A DNA stretch of 64,000 bases. It comes from Psychrobacter sp. I-STPA6b (lineage in GTDB: Bacteria > Pseudomonadota > Gammaproteobacteria > Pseudomonadales > Moraxellaceae). This document shows positions 1-9,881 of the stretch, one piece after another (positions within the stretch are counted from its first letter, which is position 1; every line of letters begins with the position of its first letter). The translations under genes were made by a program, and so were the position numbers. The notes below the pieces were generated by a model. That model was not told the origin of the DNA, ran no database searches, and saw nothing but the letters and a program-made list of their open reading frames with translations. Location: NCBI RefSeq assembly GCF_020662265.1, contig NZ_VEWM01000057.1, forward strand, positions 124,001 to 188,000. Reading direction: 5' to 3'.

Positions 1-25
1 GAATCGCAACATTACCAACTGCCAT
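1..25 (-). CDS. Start of a minus-strand gene cut by the window edge
   Basis: An ATG on the minus strand at 25-23 opens a frame that reads M-A-V-G-N-V-A-I and then leaves the window. An AAGGA ribosome binding site lies 8 bases upstream (complement of 34-38), so this looks like a true gene start and not a chance ATG. Eight residues are too few to assign a family. It is transcribed away from xthA, with a 226-bp repeat element between them. Confidence 0.45.
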
Positions 26-79
26 AACGCTTGTCCTTTTATTTATTACAGTGAAGAAATTAATCAATTATTAAGTTTT

Positions 80-305
80 AGGGTCTGTTGAACACTCACC
101 CCGTTAGGCTAATGCCTACAAGGAATACAGCTATTTTTTACTTTCATGTAAAAATTGGCTAAATTTGCCTTATTCTGCGTCAATGAACTGGTTAATATCC
201 TGCTTTGATAAATAAGCTACCTGCGTTCATTGCCTTGACTAAGTCACTGTTTATTAAAATCAGTATCTCAATTTTTCCTATGAAGATGAATGTTCAACAG
301 ATCCT
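80..305. repeat. MITE-like element, longest copy (226 bp)
   Basis: The left end reads AGGGTCTGTTGAACACTCA. The right end, read on the opposite strand, is AGGATCTGTTGAACATTCA, so about 17 of 19 terminal bases form inverted repeats. The element is bounded by TA on both sides. The interior has no open frame, only a small inverted repeat (CAATGAAC at 181-188, GTTCATTG at 225-232). Related copies lie at 14723, 40979, 47837, 51655, 54158 and 60456. The right end stops just short of the xthA stop codon. It looks like a non-autonomous transposable element. Confidence 0.75.
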
Positions 306-306
306 A

Positions 307-1137
307 CTATTTTTCACCATTCGATGAAAAATCAAACGCAGCCCAGATAGGTGCGTGATCAGATGGTTTATCCATACCTCGAAGTTGATAACTAATACCT
401 GCATCTTGGCAATGTGATTTTAAATTTGGTGTGCACAAAATATGGTCAATACGTAATCCTCGTTTTGGATCATCATTAAATCCACGGCTACGATAATCAA
501 ACCAACTTAACTCCTGACTTTCTGGATAGTGCAAACGATAAGTATCATAAAGCTCTCGAGACATAAGGCTAGAGTACCACTCGCGCTCCTCTGGTAAAAA
601 AGAGCATTTGCCCGTCTTAAGCCAGCGTTTTGCATTCACCTCACCAATGCCCACGTCAATATCTTGTGGTGCAATATTCATATCTCCCATCACAATCAAC
701 GCACGCTCTTGAGCAATGAGTTCATCAATATAAGCCATCAGGCTGGCATAGTAAGCACGCTTCATTGGAAACTTAGTCTCATGGCTTCGGCTTTCTCCTT
801 GCGGAAAGTAGCCATTTAACACATCAACTTCCTGTCCATCAAATTCATAACGAGCATGAATAAACCGTTTTTGTGACTCTTCACTATCTGTAGGAAAACC
901 TTTATGCACATAAATTGGTGCAGACTTTGATAATAGCGCCACACCATAATGAGCTTTCTGCCCAAAATACTCAACATGATAGCCCAAGCTTTCTACCTGA
1001 CTAAGCGGAAACTGCTCATCATGTACTTTTGTTTCTTGTAGCCCTATCACATCAGGGTTTATCACCTCACGTAATGCTTCTAACTGATGTTGACGAGCGC
1101 GGATTCCATTGATATTAAAACTAACAAAACGGGGCAT
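307..1137 (-). CDS. xthA: Exodeoxyribonuclease III
   Basis: This is a DNA repair nuclease. It acts as an AP endonuclease and 3'-5' exonuclease on double-stranded DNA in base excision repair. The 276-residue protein has the full endonuclease/exonuclease/phosphatase fold: N-terminal SFNINGIRAR, metal-binding Glu35 in LQETKV, GDMNIAP near residue 150, and the C-terminal catalytic SDHAPIW. Length matches the family (about 270). The stop codon lies directly beside the right end of the repeat at 80-305, so the element may sit in the transcript's 3' end. The gene appears to be transcribed alone. Confidence 0.95.
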   Translation of the reverse strand: MPRFVSFNINGIRARQHQLEALREVINPDVIGLQETKVHDEQFPLSQVESLGYHVEYFGQKAHYGVALLSKSAPIYVHKGFPTDSEESQKRFIHARYEFDGQEVDVLNGYFPQGESRSHETKFPMKRAYYASLMAYIDELIAQERALIVMGDMNIAPQDIDVGIGEVNAKRWLKTGKCSFLPEEREWYSSLMSRELYDTYRLHYPESQELSWFDYRSRGFNDDPKRGLRIDHILCTPNLKSHCQDAGISYQLRGMDKPSDHAPIWAAFDFSSNGEK

Positions 1138-1398
1138 ACCATATCCTAAATACTATCTAAAACATTAACTAAAGATTAAGTCACTTAAAAATGCTAACTA
1201 TACTAAATAAGACCTTTGAACAAAATTTCAATAGGTGTTATTTAGGTAACAATCACTCAATTATGACAAATAAATAACCCGTATCCAGCCACTTATCTAT
1301 ATGACTGTTTACGGGTCTATAACAACACTGCTTATGAAAGCTTGCAACTGAATAATGGTAACGGTTTAGAGAAAACCATCACAACCAACACTCTCTAT

Positions 1399-3069
1399 TT
1401 ATACCTCTGTTTGGTTAGCATACATCTCACGCATGGCTTTTTTATCATGCTTACCAACAGAAGTTTTTGGCATTTCAGTAACAAACTTATACTGCTCAGG
1501 TACACCATACTTTGGAATCATACCTTTTTGAGCAGCTTGCTCTGCCACTGCTTGAATATCTTTGGCTTGTGTATCCTGATGGTCTGGTTTAAGCACAATA
1601 ATGGCTAACGGACGCTCGCCCCATTTTTCATCACGTACACCAATTACCGATACATCCGCTACGGCTGGGTGTAATGATAAAATCGTCTCAATCTCTAATG
1701 AAGAAATCCATTCACCACCAGACTTAATGACATCTTTTAGACGGTCAGTAATGGTGATATAACCATCAGCACGCATTTTTGCAATGTCTTGCGTGTGCAT
1801 ATAGCCACCTTCCCACAGCTCTTCACCCGCATCTGGATTTTTAAAATAGCTTTGAGTAAGCCAAGGTGAACGCAGCACCAGCTCTCCAGTTTGCTCATTA
1901 TCATGAGGCAAAGATTCACCTGACTCATTCCAAATCTGAGCATCAACCATCAACACTGGTTTACCTGTCATACAGCGACGCTGGATATCTTCCTCTTCTG
2001 TCATCGCAGGCTCGTTAAGACTAAAATCTGTCAAGCTAATTAATGGTGCTGTCTCAGACATACCATAACCTGTATAGACCTCAATATCCTGTGCTAAAGC
2101 TGCTTTTGCCAAGCCTTCTGTTAGACGTGACCCACCGATAATCATTTTTAATCCATCAAATGTCTCATTACGGCTTTGAGCTTCTTTCAGTAGCATTTGC
2201 AAAATGGTTGGCACACAATGCGTCAAGCTCACTTTCTCACTTTTGATGAGATTCATCAGTACATCAGGGGCATAGCGTCCTGGATATACTTGCTTTAGTC
2301 CAACCATCGTCGCAGTAAATGGGAAGCCCCAAGCCAATACATGAAACATTGGTGTCATTGGCATATAGACATCACCATAGCTAAGACCTTGTTTTGGTGG
2401 TAAACAACCCAAAGAAGCCGCTTCTGTCAGCGCATGTAAAACCAATTGACGATGACTAAAAAATACGCCTTTTGGGTTACCCGTTGTACCTGATGTATAA
2501 AAAGTACAAGCAATGGTGTTTTCATCAAAGTCTGGAAAATCAAACTCAGTGCTGGCTGACTCTAATAACGCTTCATACTCACCAACGACACGGCTTTGAT
2601 TACCACCAAAGACACCTTCGCTACTTACCCCATTATCATCAAGCCAAATAATATGCTCAATAGATGAGTTTTCAAACTGATAGTTTTTGACCAAAGGCGC
2701 AAACTCAGAGTTTAGTAATAACACCTTAGGCTTAGCATGATTAATGGTATATAAAATCTTTTCTGGAGACAGGCGAATATTTACTGTCTGAATAATTAGC
2801 TCAGACATTGGTATGGCAAAATATGACTCCAAATAACGGTGACTATCCCAATCCATCACCGCCACAACATCACCTTTTTCTAGCTTTAAATCTGCCAACA
2901 CATTAGCAAGTTTATTAATACGGTTAAAAAGCTCTGCATAAGTAAAACGTTTTTTATCTGCATAAAGAATTTCTTGTGTTGAAGAGGTTTGGCGAGAGCG
3001 GTTTAACAGTTGTTTGATAAGCAATGGAAAGTGATAGGCTTGTGGAGCAGAAGTATAAACATTTGACAT
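1399..3069 (-). CDS. Medium/long-chain fatty acid-CoA ligase (AlkK-like)
   Basis: This ANL-superfamily enzyme activates a carboxylic acid with ATP and loads it on coenzyme A, feeding beta-oxidation. Motifs seen: the P-loop YTSGTTGNPKG near residue 200, GYGMSET, the hinge region DRLKDVIKSGGEWIS, and the C-terminal catalytic lysine segment KTSVGKHDKK. The order and length (556 residues) resemble AlkK-type ligases, although the true acid cannot be read from sequence. A longer frame begins with TTG at 3093. I chose the ATG at 3069 because AAGGAAG lies 9 bases upstream of it. A perfect 24-bp palindrome lies at 3133-3156 in the leader and may be an operator. Confidence 0.85.
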   Translation of the reverse strand: MSNVYTSAPQAYHFPLLIKQLLNRSRQTSSTQEILYADKKRFTYAELFNRINKLANVLADLKLEKGDVVAVMDWDSHRYLESYFAIPMSELIIQTVNIRLSPEKILYTINHAKPKVLLLNSEFAPLVKNYQFENSSIEHIIWLDDNGVSSEGVFGGNQSRVVGEYEALLESASTEFDFPDFDENTIACTFYTSGTTGNPKGVFFSHRQLVLHALTEAASLGCLPPKQGLSYGDVYMPMTPMFHVLAWGFPFTATMVGLKQVYPGRYAPDVLMNLIKSEKVSLTHCVPTILQMLLKEAQSRNETFDGLKMIIGGSRLTEGLAKAALAQDIEVYTGYGMSETAPLISLTDFSLNEPAMTEEEDIQRRCMTGKPVLMVDAQIWNESGESLPHDNEQTGELVLRSPWLTQSYFKNPDAGEELWEGGYMHTQDIAKMRADGYITITDRLKDVIKSGGEWISSLEIETILSLHPAVADVSVIGVRDEKWGERPLAIIVLKPDHQDTQAKDIQAVAEQAAQKGMIPKYGVPEQYKFVTEMPKTSVGKHDKKAMREMYANQTEV

Positions 3070-3132
3070 AACTGATGTCTTCCTTGTAAACAATTAACAG
3101 TAAAAGCTTTTTAATAGTTGTAATAAAATAGA

Positions 3133-3156
3133 TGCTTTTAATTGCAATTAAAAGCA
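3133..3156. promoter_or_regulatory. Perfect 24-bp palindrome upstream of the acyl-CoA ligase
   Basis: Each half is TGCTTTTAATTG followed by its exact reverse complement, with no spacer. It lies 64 bp upstream of the ligase ATG and 92 bp beyond the pdxH stop. No T-run follows it on the minus strand, which argues against a terminator for pdxH. A TetR-type operator controlling fatty acid activation is the simplest inference, but no binding consensus is matched. Confidence 0.45.
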
Positions 3157-3247
3157 CCCTAATTATATAGATATCACAAAAAATATGATAGCCACAGTAT
3201 TACAGTATAATACATCACTAAGATAAATAAGCTTATGGTAGTTAACC

Positions 3248-3904
3248 CTACGGTAAGCGACGCTCTACATGCCAGCCACTATCCTGTGCTGACTGGCGTT
3301 GATACACAATGCGGTCATGCATCCGATTTGCTCGTCCCTGCCAAAATTCAATCTCATCTGCAAGCAACTCATACCCACCCCAAAACTCAGGACGTGGTAC
3401 AACAGCATCATCTGGATACTCAGCTTTTAACTCAGCAAACTTTTGCTCCATCACATCACGGCTCTCCACTACTCCACTTTGGGGCTGACTCACCCATGCT
3501 GCTAACTGGCTATCATGTGGACGCTTATGAAAATAAGCATCTGACTGCGCTTCAGGTAGTTTTTTAATCGTGCCACGAATACGAATCTGACGCTCTAATT
3601 CATGCCAAAAAAACAATACCTCGGCATGAGGATTTTCTAGCATATCCTGAGCTTTTGCGCTTAAATAGTTGGTATAAAACACCAGCCCATTTTCAGTAAT
3701 CTCACGCATCAATACAATGCGTACTGAAGGCATGCCATCATCACCACACGTTGCCAAGCTCATGGCATAAGGCTCATTTACTTGCTTATCTATGGCAGTT
3801 TGTATCCATTGATGTAACAGTACAAAAGCATCTGTTGGCAAGTTACTTTCATCCAGCATGCTTTTTTCATAAGAAACACGCTGGTCACTAAAATCCATCT
3901 TCAT
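3248..3904 (-). CDS. pdxH: Pyridoxine/pyridoxamine 5'-phosphate oxidase
   Basis: This FMN-dependent oxidase makes pyridoxal 5'-phosphate from pyridoxine or pyridoxamine 5'-phosphate. Family signatures are the FMN-binding MPSVRIVLMR, the segment FYTNYLSAKAQ, and the C-terminal PxPEFWGGY...IEFWQGRANRMHDR...W...RRLP, which covers the phosphate- and substrate-binding residues. At 218 residues it is full length. Its AGGAGGT ribosome binding site (complement of 3911-3917) overlaps the glmM stop codon at 3916-3918, so the two genes are probably translationally coupled and co-transcribed. Confidence 0.95.
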   Translation of the reverse strand: MKMDFSDQRVSYEKSMLDESNLPTDAFVLLHQWIQTAIDKQVNEPYAMSLATCGDDGMPSVRIVLMREITENGLVFYTNYLSAKAQDMLENPHAEVLFFWHELERQIRIRGTIKKLPEAQSDAYFHKRPHDSQLAAWVSQPQSGVVESRDVMEQKFAELKAEYPDDAVVPRPEFWGGYELLADEIEFWQGRANRMHDRIVYQRQSAQDSGWHVERRLP

Positions 3905-3915
3905 ACTATCACCTC

Positions 3916-5277
3916 CTAACCCATCTCAACTTCAATCTTCATCGCAAGCTCTTCAGCCAACTGTTGACAATAAGCGGCATCATCAGACTCAACCATCACT
4001 CGAATCACAGGCTCAGTTCCTGATACTCGAATCAACAGCCGCCCTTTGCCTTCCAGACTACTACTTGCTTCAGTAAAAGCCTCAACTAAAGCAGGATAGT
4101 TATAAGGGTCTTCTTTTTTGGCCAAACGAACATTAATCAATGTCTGTGGTAGAGCTGTAAATCCTGACACCAACTGACTTAATGTCTTTTTCGTCTCTGC
4201 CATGACTGCCAAAACTTGCATCGCTGCGACCAAAGCATCACCCGTACGGCTCTTATCAAGACACAGAATATGTCCTGATGGCTCACCGCCCAATATCCAG
4301 CCTTGAGCCTCCAGCCCTTGCATCACATATCGGTCACCAACTTTTGCTCTATCAAAAGGAATATCCGCCTCATGCAATGCCAGCTCTAGGCCCATATTAC
4401 TCATGACAGTACCCACAACGCCAGCAACCTTGATATTGCCTTGCGTGGCTAAAATATACAAGATACCATCACCATCTATCAGTTCGCCGTGTTCATCAAC
4501 CATGATAATACGGTCACCGTCACCATCAAGGGCGATACCCAAATCAGCCTGATGCTCAATAACTGCTTTCTGTAGCGACTCTGGATGCGTCGAGCCACAG
4601 CCATCATTGATGTTGACACCATCAGGCGTATTATGAATCGCAATAACTTGTGCGCCCAGCTCACGTAGCACACGAGGTCCGACGCTATAACCAGCCCCAT
4701 TGGCACAATCAATGACAATTTTAAGATGACTCAAGTCATATTGATAAGGGAAACTCCCCTTACAAAACTCAATATAACGCCCTTTAGCATCATCAATACG
4801 ATGATTTTTTCCAATATTGGCAGGACTAGAGAGTGCTAACTCAGCATCACTGCCTGCTTGTAGCATCTGGCTAAGTTTTTTATTAATAGAGTCCTGCATC
4901 GCATCAGGTATCTTTTTACCCTCTGCGGTAAAGAACTTCACGCCGTTATCTTGATAGGGGTTATGTGATGCAGAAATCACCACGCCTGCATCTGCATGAA
5001 AACTGCGGGTCAAGTGTGCAATGGCGGGTGTTGGTAAAGGTCCTAACATATGTACATCGACCCCTGCAGCATTAAACCCTGCCTGTAGCGCTGCCTCAAT
5101 GACATAGCCAGAAAGACGCGTGTCCTTACCAATAACCACACTCGGCTTACGCTCTGGATGCTCATTGCTTTCTACCAAAACCTGTCCTGTCACATAACCG
5201 AGCTTTAAAATAAAATCAGGGGTAATTGGAAACTGTCCAAATTGTCCACGAATACCATCCGTTCCAAAATAGCTCAT
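3916..5277 (-). CDS. glmM: Phosphoglucosamine mutase
   Basis: GlmM interconverts glucosamine 6-phosphate and glucosamine 1-phosphate on the way to UDP-GlcNAc, which feeds peptidoglycan and lipid A synthesis. The 453-residue protein carries N-terminal YFGTDGIRG, the active-site loop ISASHNP with the phosphorylated serine at about position 104, the magnesium loop DGDGDR, the sugar-binding loop GGEPSGH, and the C-terminal phosphate-binding [12 protein letters not shown]. It is the first gene of a two-gene unit with pdxH, 12 bp upstream of it. Confidence 0.97.
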   Translation of the reverse strand: MSYFGTDGIRGQFGQFPITPDFILKLGYVTGQVLVESNEHPERKPSVVIGKDTRLSGYVIEAALQAGFNAAGVDVHMLGPLPTPAIAHLTRSFHADAGVVISASHNPYQDNGVKFFTAEGKKIPDAMQDSINKKLSQMLQAGSDAELALSSPANIGKNHRIDDAKGRYIEFCKGSFPYQYDLSHLKIVIDCANGAGYSVGPRVLRELGAQVIAIHNTPDGVNINDGCGSTHPESLQKAVIEHQADLGIALDGDGDRIIMVDEHGELIDGDGILYILATQGNIKVAGVVGTVMSNMGLELALHEADIPFDRAKVGDRYVMQGLEAQGWILGGEPSGHILCLDKSRTGDALVAAMQVLAVMAETKKTLSQLVSGFTALPQTLINVRLAKKEDPYNYPALVEAFTEASSSLEGKGRLLIRVSGTEPVIRVMVESDDAAYCQQLAEELAMKIEVEMG

Positions 5278-5542
5278 AATATGACAACCTTATTTGAATT
5301 AATTTATAAAATGATTAACCAAAGTATAAACCCAGTCAGCAATAGGGTCTAGTAGTTTTTGATAGACAGTTCAGCTAAATAATAATTTTTCATCTATAAA
5401 AACTATTTATACAGACCAAGTTTTATATTAAACTTTTTTAATATAAAGCTGCTCACATTCACAATTCATTTTAAATAAATTTTATGATACAATATCCCAA
5501 TATACTGGTTTATAAAAGAATATAAAAACTATAGGTCAACAA

Positions 5543-5854
5543 ATGGTTAATAAGCGAATTAACACCTATGCTTACCAGTTAGGATTTGTACCCATACTAG
5601 ATAAATGGTTGCTGACTCTAAACAACCTAATAAATCAAACAAAGATAGATAACACAGAAGATAAAGCTGAGTTTTTAGAAAACTTAGATGCTTTGATTAT
5701 TTTATATAGCAACGGCACTTACTATGAAGTTGATCAAGACAATATAAAAAAAATCAATAAAATAAAAACAAAATTAAAAAATTTCCTTGATAAATATCAA
5801 TGGACAGAAGATGAACATGATTTATTATACAGAGTGTACTTACACTCGTTTTAA
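5543..5854 (+). CDS. Small orphan protein of unknown function
   Basis: This 103-residue ORF encodes a basic and acidic, Asn/Lys/Ile-rich protein with no signal peptide or membrane segment. The middle (about residues 40-90) looks helical. I recognise no family. The region is more AT-rich than its neighbours and there is no clear Shine-Dalgarno sequence, only AGGT about 10 bases ahead of the ATG. It lies alone between glmM and the Sel1 protein, on the opposite strand. It may be a recently acquired or fast-evolving gene, or a chance ORF. Confidence 0.5.
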   Translation: MVNKRINTYAYQLGFVPILDKWLLTLNNLINQTKIDNTEDKAEFLENLDALIILYSNGTYYEVDQDNIKKINKIKTKLKNFLDKYQWTEDEHDLLYRVYLHSF

Positions 5855-6097
5855 TTTTATGCTCATTATAAACAATTAATAAATAATTATTTAGTTATGC
5901 ATTTTTTAAATAAAATTTTATTTATGAATTAGTCATACAACTTATCACATCATACCTACCTTATAAATTAATTCTGTAGCTAACTCAAGACAGTACTGTT
6001 GCTAAGAAAAATGCGCGAAGGTGTATTTATTTTTATAAAAGCAGGTACTGCAAGCAAGTTTGACGACCTGACCATTTTGTATTGTGCCGACTATAAC

Positions 6098-8134
6098 TTA
6101 TAAATGTTTCGTCTTAAACGTCACCCAAATGAATACCAATGCCACCATCACAAAAAAGACAATCAAAAATGTATTACGCATTTTGTTTAAAGATTGCTGA
6201 GTACTATTGCCAGAAGGGCTGAGGTTATGCGTTTGTAGTATCTGCTGATAGGCTTGGTCTGCATCGAAGCTATCATCTCTTTTTGGGCGATTCGCCATTT
6301 CACACTGGCGAATATTTTCACGAATATCAGCAATGGTCATCGCACTTAAAGATTGCTCTACATGGGCTTGCAGTGCTTGACGATACCATTGCAACGCTGT
6401 TTTGCTATCTTGTGCCACTCCACGACCATGATGATAACAACTGGCAACTTGTAAAATCCCATCTGCCCAGCCACGTTTTGCCGTTTCTTGATACAGAGAA
6501 AATGCCAACTGTTGGGCTTTTTCTAAATTTGGAAATTGCAAACTCAAATCAATGGCTAACTGATGTAACGCTTTGGTATCATACTCTGCACTATTTTGCT
6601 GTGCATGCTGTGCCTTTTGATAAATACCATCAGAAAGTTGAATCAGCATCGCACTGGCTTTTTTTGCCAGATCTGGATACTCTCTTTTTTTACTGATACT
6701 CTGCAAATATGTCTTGGCTTGTTGTTCGTTTTTCTCTATCCACTCCCCTTTTAAATAGGCATTTGCCATAAAGAATCGGGCAGGTATATGATAATGATTT
6801 TCTGCCAAATCTGATAAGCAATCAATGCCATATTTTATATCTTCATTGGCTAAGGCTTGCTGTGCTTTTATCTTATCTAAGGACTTATTAGGTGACGCTT
6901 CATTGAGTAACTGCTTATCCAATGATTTCTTTATCGCTTGCGCCTTTTTTATGGTAGCAATTGCCACATAATAGCAAGCATTATTGTGTGGAGCTGAGTC
7001 ACTATCACCAATCTCAACGACTTTTTTATACAGCTCAACAGCTTGGGTACTATTTTTGGGAACATGAATACCCAAACGATAACAGTTAGCCAACTCATAT
7101 AATGCCAAATACTGCCCTGACCACTCTTGTTTTGCCAAAGCCTCAAAGTAGTGATAAGCTTTTTTGGCGTATTCTTTATTATCTGTATGATAGTCTGGGT
7201 TGTTAGACGAGGCGTTAAAATCTCCATGTTTATAACACAATCCCAGTATAAAATCAGCATTGCGCAATCGTTGCTGGCTGGCTTTTTCTAACCAAGCAAG
7301 GGCTTTATCTTTATCTGCTTTGATATGGTAGTTTTCACCACCTTCTACATATAACGTAGCAAGTTCATACTGTGCCAATGCATCACCTGCATTTGCCCCT
7401 TTCTCTAAATATTGCCTTGCCATCTGATAGTTTCTATCACACCCTCGACCGATGCTATATAGCCAATATAGATGACAATTTGCTGGTATATAACCACACT
7501 TACTAGCCCTTACCATCGCATTGATGCTGAGACTCCATTCTTGTACTTGTTCAAACCATAAAGCTAACGCAAATAAGGCAATCCCTTTTCCTTGCTCTGA
7601 CAATTGCTCGACACGTTGGTAAAAAAATGCCTCATCCGCATCCACAGGGGAAACTTGCTCATTTGGCATGGTTAATGGCAATAGTCTGTCCGCTATTTCA
7701 TCTTGGGGAATGGTGACCAAGGTTTTAAAATAGCGTTTTTGTTGCCCACTATTATCAGTGACTGTAAAGCTTTCTATGGTCGGTGACTTTTTACTATTGA
7801 CACTATTTAATGCCACGCCAATGGGCTCACCATTATCAAAATACAAGGTTTGCCATACTTGGGAGAATTGTGCGCGCACACCACGCCCCTCATAGGTACG
7901 AATATGCAAAACAAGGTCACCTTTTTTTATCAAGCGTCCATCGGTATAACGTAGTGGATTTTGCTGAGATGAAAACTGAGTACAATCTTTTAATGGGGCA
8001 GGCTTTTTCTCATCATTTTTGACAGAAGCGGGGTGTAAAGACTGCTTTGTAGGTTCACTATTAATCATATTAGATAATTGTTTATCAATATTTTTATTTT
8101 GTTGCTGGATTGGATTTTTATTCTGTATGTTCAT
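6098..8134 (-). CDS. Sel1-repeat protein with C-terminal membrane anchor
   Basis: The 678-residue protein has no signal peptide. It has a charged, Gln/Asn-rich N-terminus (1-50), a unique region (about 55-150) that looks like a small beta domain, then helical Sel1-like repeats from about 165 to 600. Repeat signatures include ARQYLEKGANAGDALAQYEL, ALAWLEKASQQ, and GILQVASCYHHGRGVAQDSK followed by ALQWYRQAL. One hydrophobic helix (TFLIVFFVMVALVFIWVTF) ends six residues from the C-terminus. Sel1 repeats are protein-protein scaffolds. A tail-anchored topology, with the bulk in the cytoplasm, is inferred. Its partner and function are unknown, and no neighbouring gene suggests one. Confidence 0.8.
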   Translation of the reverse strand: MNIQNKNPIQQQNKNIDKQLSNMINSEPTKQSLHPASVKNDEKKPAPLKDCTQFSSQQNPLRYTDGRLIKKGDLVLHIRTYEGRGVRAQFSQVWQTLYFDNGEPIGVALNSVNSKKSPTIESFTVTDNSGQQKRYFKTLVTIPQDEIADRLLPLTMPNEQVSPVDADEAFFYQRVEQLSEQGKGIALFALALWFEQVQEWSLSINAMVRASKCGYIPANCHLYWLYSIGRGCDRNYQMARQYLEKGANAGDALAQYELATLYVEGGENYHIKADKDKALAWLEKASQQRLRNADFILGLCYKHGDFNASSNNPDYHTDNKEYAKKAYHYFEALAKQEWSGQYLALYELANCYRLGIHVPKNSTQAVELYKKVVEIGDSDSAPHNNACYYVAIATIKKAQAIKKSLDKQLLNEASPNKSLDKIKAQQALANEDIKYGIDCLSDLAENHYHIPARFFMANAYLKGEWIEKNEQQAKTYLQSISKKREYPDLAKKASAMLIQLSDGIYQKAQHAQQNSAEYDTKALHQLAIDLSLQFPNLEKAQQLAFSLYQETAKRGWADGILQVASCYHHGRGVAQDSKTALQWYRQALQAHVEQSLSAMTIADIRENIRQCEMANRPKRDDSFDADQAYQQILQTHNLSPSGNSTQQSLNKMRNTFLIVFFVMVALVFIWVTFKTKHL

Positions 8135-8187
8135 CTAATCATCTTCGTAGGTAGTAGTTTACTAAATTATTCTATTGTATAAATAAA

Positions 8188-8212
8188 AGGCAGTTATTTT
8201 CCATAACTGCCT
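8188..8212 (-). terminator. Terminator after guaB
   Basis: A 10-bp perfect stem (AGGCAGTTAT at 8188-8197 with ATAACTGCCT at 8203-8212) and a 5-base loop lie 42 bp after the guaB stop. On the minus strand the stem is followed by a T-rich tract (complement of 8181-8187). Confidence 0.75.
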
Positions 8213-8253
8213 CTATCATCTAAAGCTTTAAGACTTTAAAACAGTCATTAATA

Positions 8254-9726
8254 TTAATTTACCCGATAGTTAGGGGCTTCTTTAGTAATTTGCACATCAT
8301 GAACGTGCGACTCTTTCATGCCCGCAGAAGTCACTTTGATAAATTCTGGTTTGGTACGCATCTCATCAATAGTACCACAGCCTGTATAGCCCATTGAAGA
8401 GCGTAAGCCACCAACCAACTGATTAACAATACCACTTACAGGTCCTTTATAAGGAACTCGCCCTTCGATACCTTCAGGAACCAGCTTTTCCACACCGTCT
8501 TTAGCATCTTGGAAATAGCGGTCTGATGAGCCATTTTGCCCAGACATCGCACCCAAGCTTCCCATACCACGGTAAGCCTTGTAATAGCGACCTTGGAATA
8601 ATTCCACTTCACCCGGAGCTTCTTCTGTACCTGCCAGTAATGAACCTACCATAATACAAGATGCGCCAGCAGCGATGGCTTTTGCCATATCACCTGAGAA
8701 GCGAATACCACCATCAGCAATCAAAGGTATGCTATCTTTTAAAGCACTGGCAACATTATCAATGGCAGAAATCTGTGGTACACCAATACCAGCGATAATA
8801 CGTGTTGTACAAATTGACCCTGGACCGATACCAACTTTTACTGCATCTGCACCCGCATCACGCAACGCCAATGCAGCATCACCCGTGGCAATATTACCGC
8901 CAATGACTTGAATGTGAGGGAAGTTCTTTTTCACCCAAGCCACTTTTTCAATCACCCCTTTGGAATGACCATGTGCTGTATCTACTACAATAATGTCTGC
9001 TGCTGCATCAACCAGCGCTTCAACACGGGCTTCTGTGTCTGCGCCTGTACCCACTGCTGCACCCACTCTAAGGCGTCCTTGTGCATCTTTACACGCATTA
9101 GGATTGTTTTCAGCTTTATTAAAGTCATTGACAGTAATCAAACCTTTAAGACGAAAATCATCATCAACAACCACTACTTTTTCGATACGGTGCTCATGTA
9201 GTAGTTTTTTGATGTTTTCGTTACTTTCACCTTCTTTTACGGTTACCAGCTTATCTTGTGGAGTCATCACATTACTGACAGGTTGACGCAAATTGGTCTC
9301 AAAACGTAAATCACGATGCGTCACAATCCCAACAACTTTTTCACTACCTTGCTCAACAACTGGAACACCAGATATATTATTAGTTTTAGTAATGTGTAGT
9401 AGTTCTCCAACAGTAATATCAGGGGTAACAGTAATCGGGTCTACTACAGTCCCTGCTTCAAACTTTTTCACTCGGCGTACTTGCATTGCCTGTTTGGTAA
9501 TATCCATATTTTTATGCAAAATACCTAAGCCACCAAGCTGGGCCATGGTAATTGCCATATCAGATTCTGTCACTGTATCCATAGCAGCAGAAATAACTGG
9601 TAAATTTAAAGAGATCTCTTTTGTTAATCGTGTTGATAAATCAACACTCTTTGGTAAAATTTGCGAATAGGCAGGTAATAATAAAACATCATCAAAAGTT
9701 AAAGCTTCAGCAACTATACGTAGCAT
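8254..9726 (-). CDS. guaB: Inosine-5'-monophosphate dehydrogenase
   Basis: GuaB oxidises IMP to XMP with NAD, the committed step of guanine nucleotide synthesis. The 490-residue protein is full length. It has N-terminal [13 protein letters not shown], a tandem CBS (Bateman) module at about 95-200, and the catalytic loop GPGSICTTR with Cys306. It also has the flap and substrate residues in GMGSLGAM and EGRVPYKG. The start has AAGGGGT just upstream. No guaA follows. The neighbours cysS and the Sel1 gene are functionally unrelated. Confidence 0.97.
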   Translation of the reverse strand: MLRIVAEALTFDDVLLLPAYSQILPKSVDLSTRLTKEISLNLPVISAAMDTVTESDMAITMAQLGGLGILHKNMDITKQAMQVRRVKKFEAGTVVDPITVTPDITVGELLHITKTNNISGVPVVEQGSEKVVGIVTHRDLRFETNLRQPVSNVMTPQDKLVTVKEGESNENIKKLLHEHRIEKVVVVDDDFRLKGLITVNDFNKAENNPNACKDAQGRLRVGAAVGTGADTEARVEALVDAAADIIVVDTAHGHSKGVIEKVAWVKKNFPHIQVIGGNIATGDAALALRDAGADAVKVGIGPGSICTTRIIAGIGVPQISAIDNVASALKDSIPLIADGGIRFSGDMAKAIAAGASCIMVGSLLAGTEEAPGEVELFQGRYYKAYRGMGSLGAMSGQNGSSDRYFQDAKDGVEKLVPEGIEGRVPYKGPVSGIVNQLVGGLRSSMGYTGCGTIDEMRTKPEFIKVTSAGMKESHVHDVQITKEAPNYRVN

Positions 9727-9881
9727 ACATACCCCTTAGCGTGGTTATGGTTATTGTAGTAGCTGTATCAATCACATAAGCCAATCAATATCAGGCTACC
9801 TATAAAATAACGGAGCATTATAACAAATAATGCTCTCATTTCGTACTAGAGTCGGTACATTATCCGTATACCTTTTTTCAC

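Noticed and set aside
1276..1315. Terminator hairpin (ACCCGTA with TACGGGT) after the acyl-CoA ligase gene
   Set aside because: The loop is about 25 bases and the following tract is not T-rich, so the support is too weak.
6060..6095. Third copy of the TATAGTCA repeat family upstream of the 3' end of the Sel1 gene
   Set aside because: Only the terminal TATAGTC matches on the minus strand; the interior does not align with the two accepted copies.
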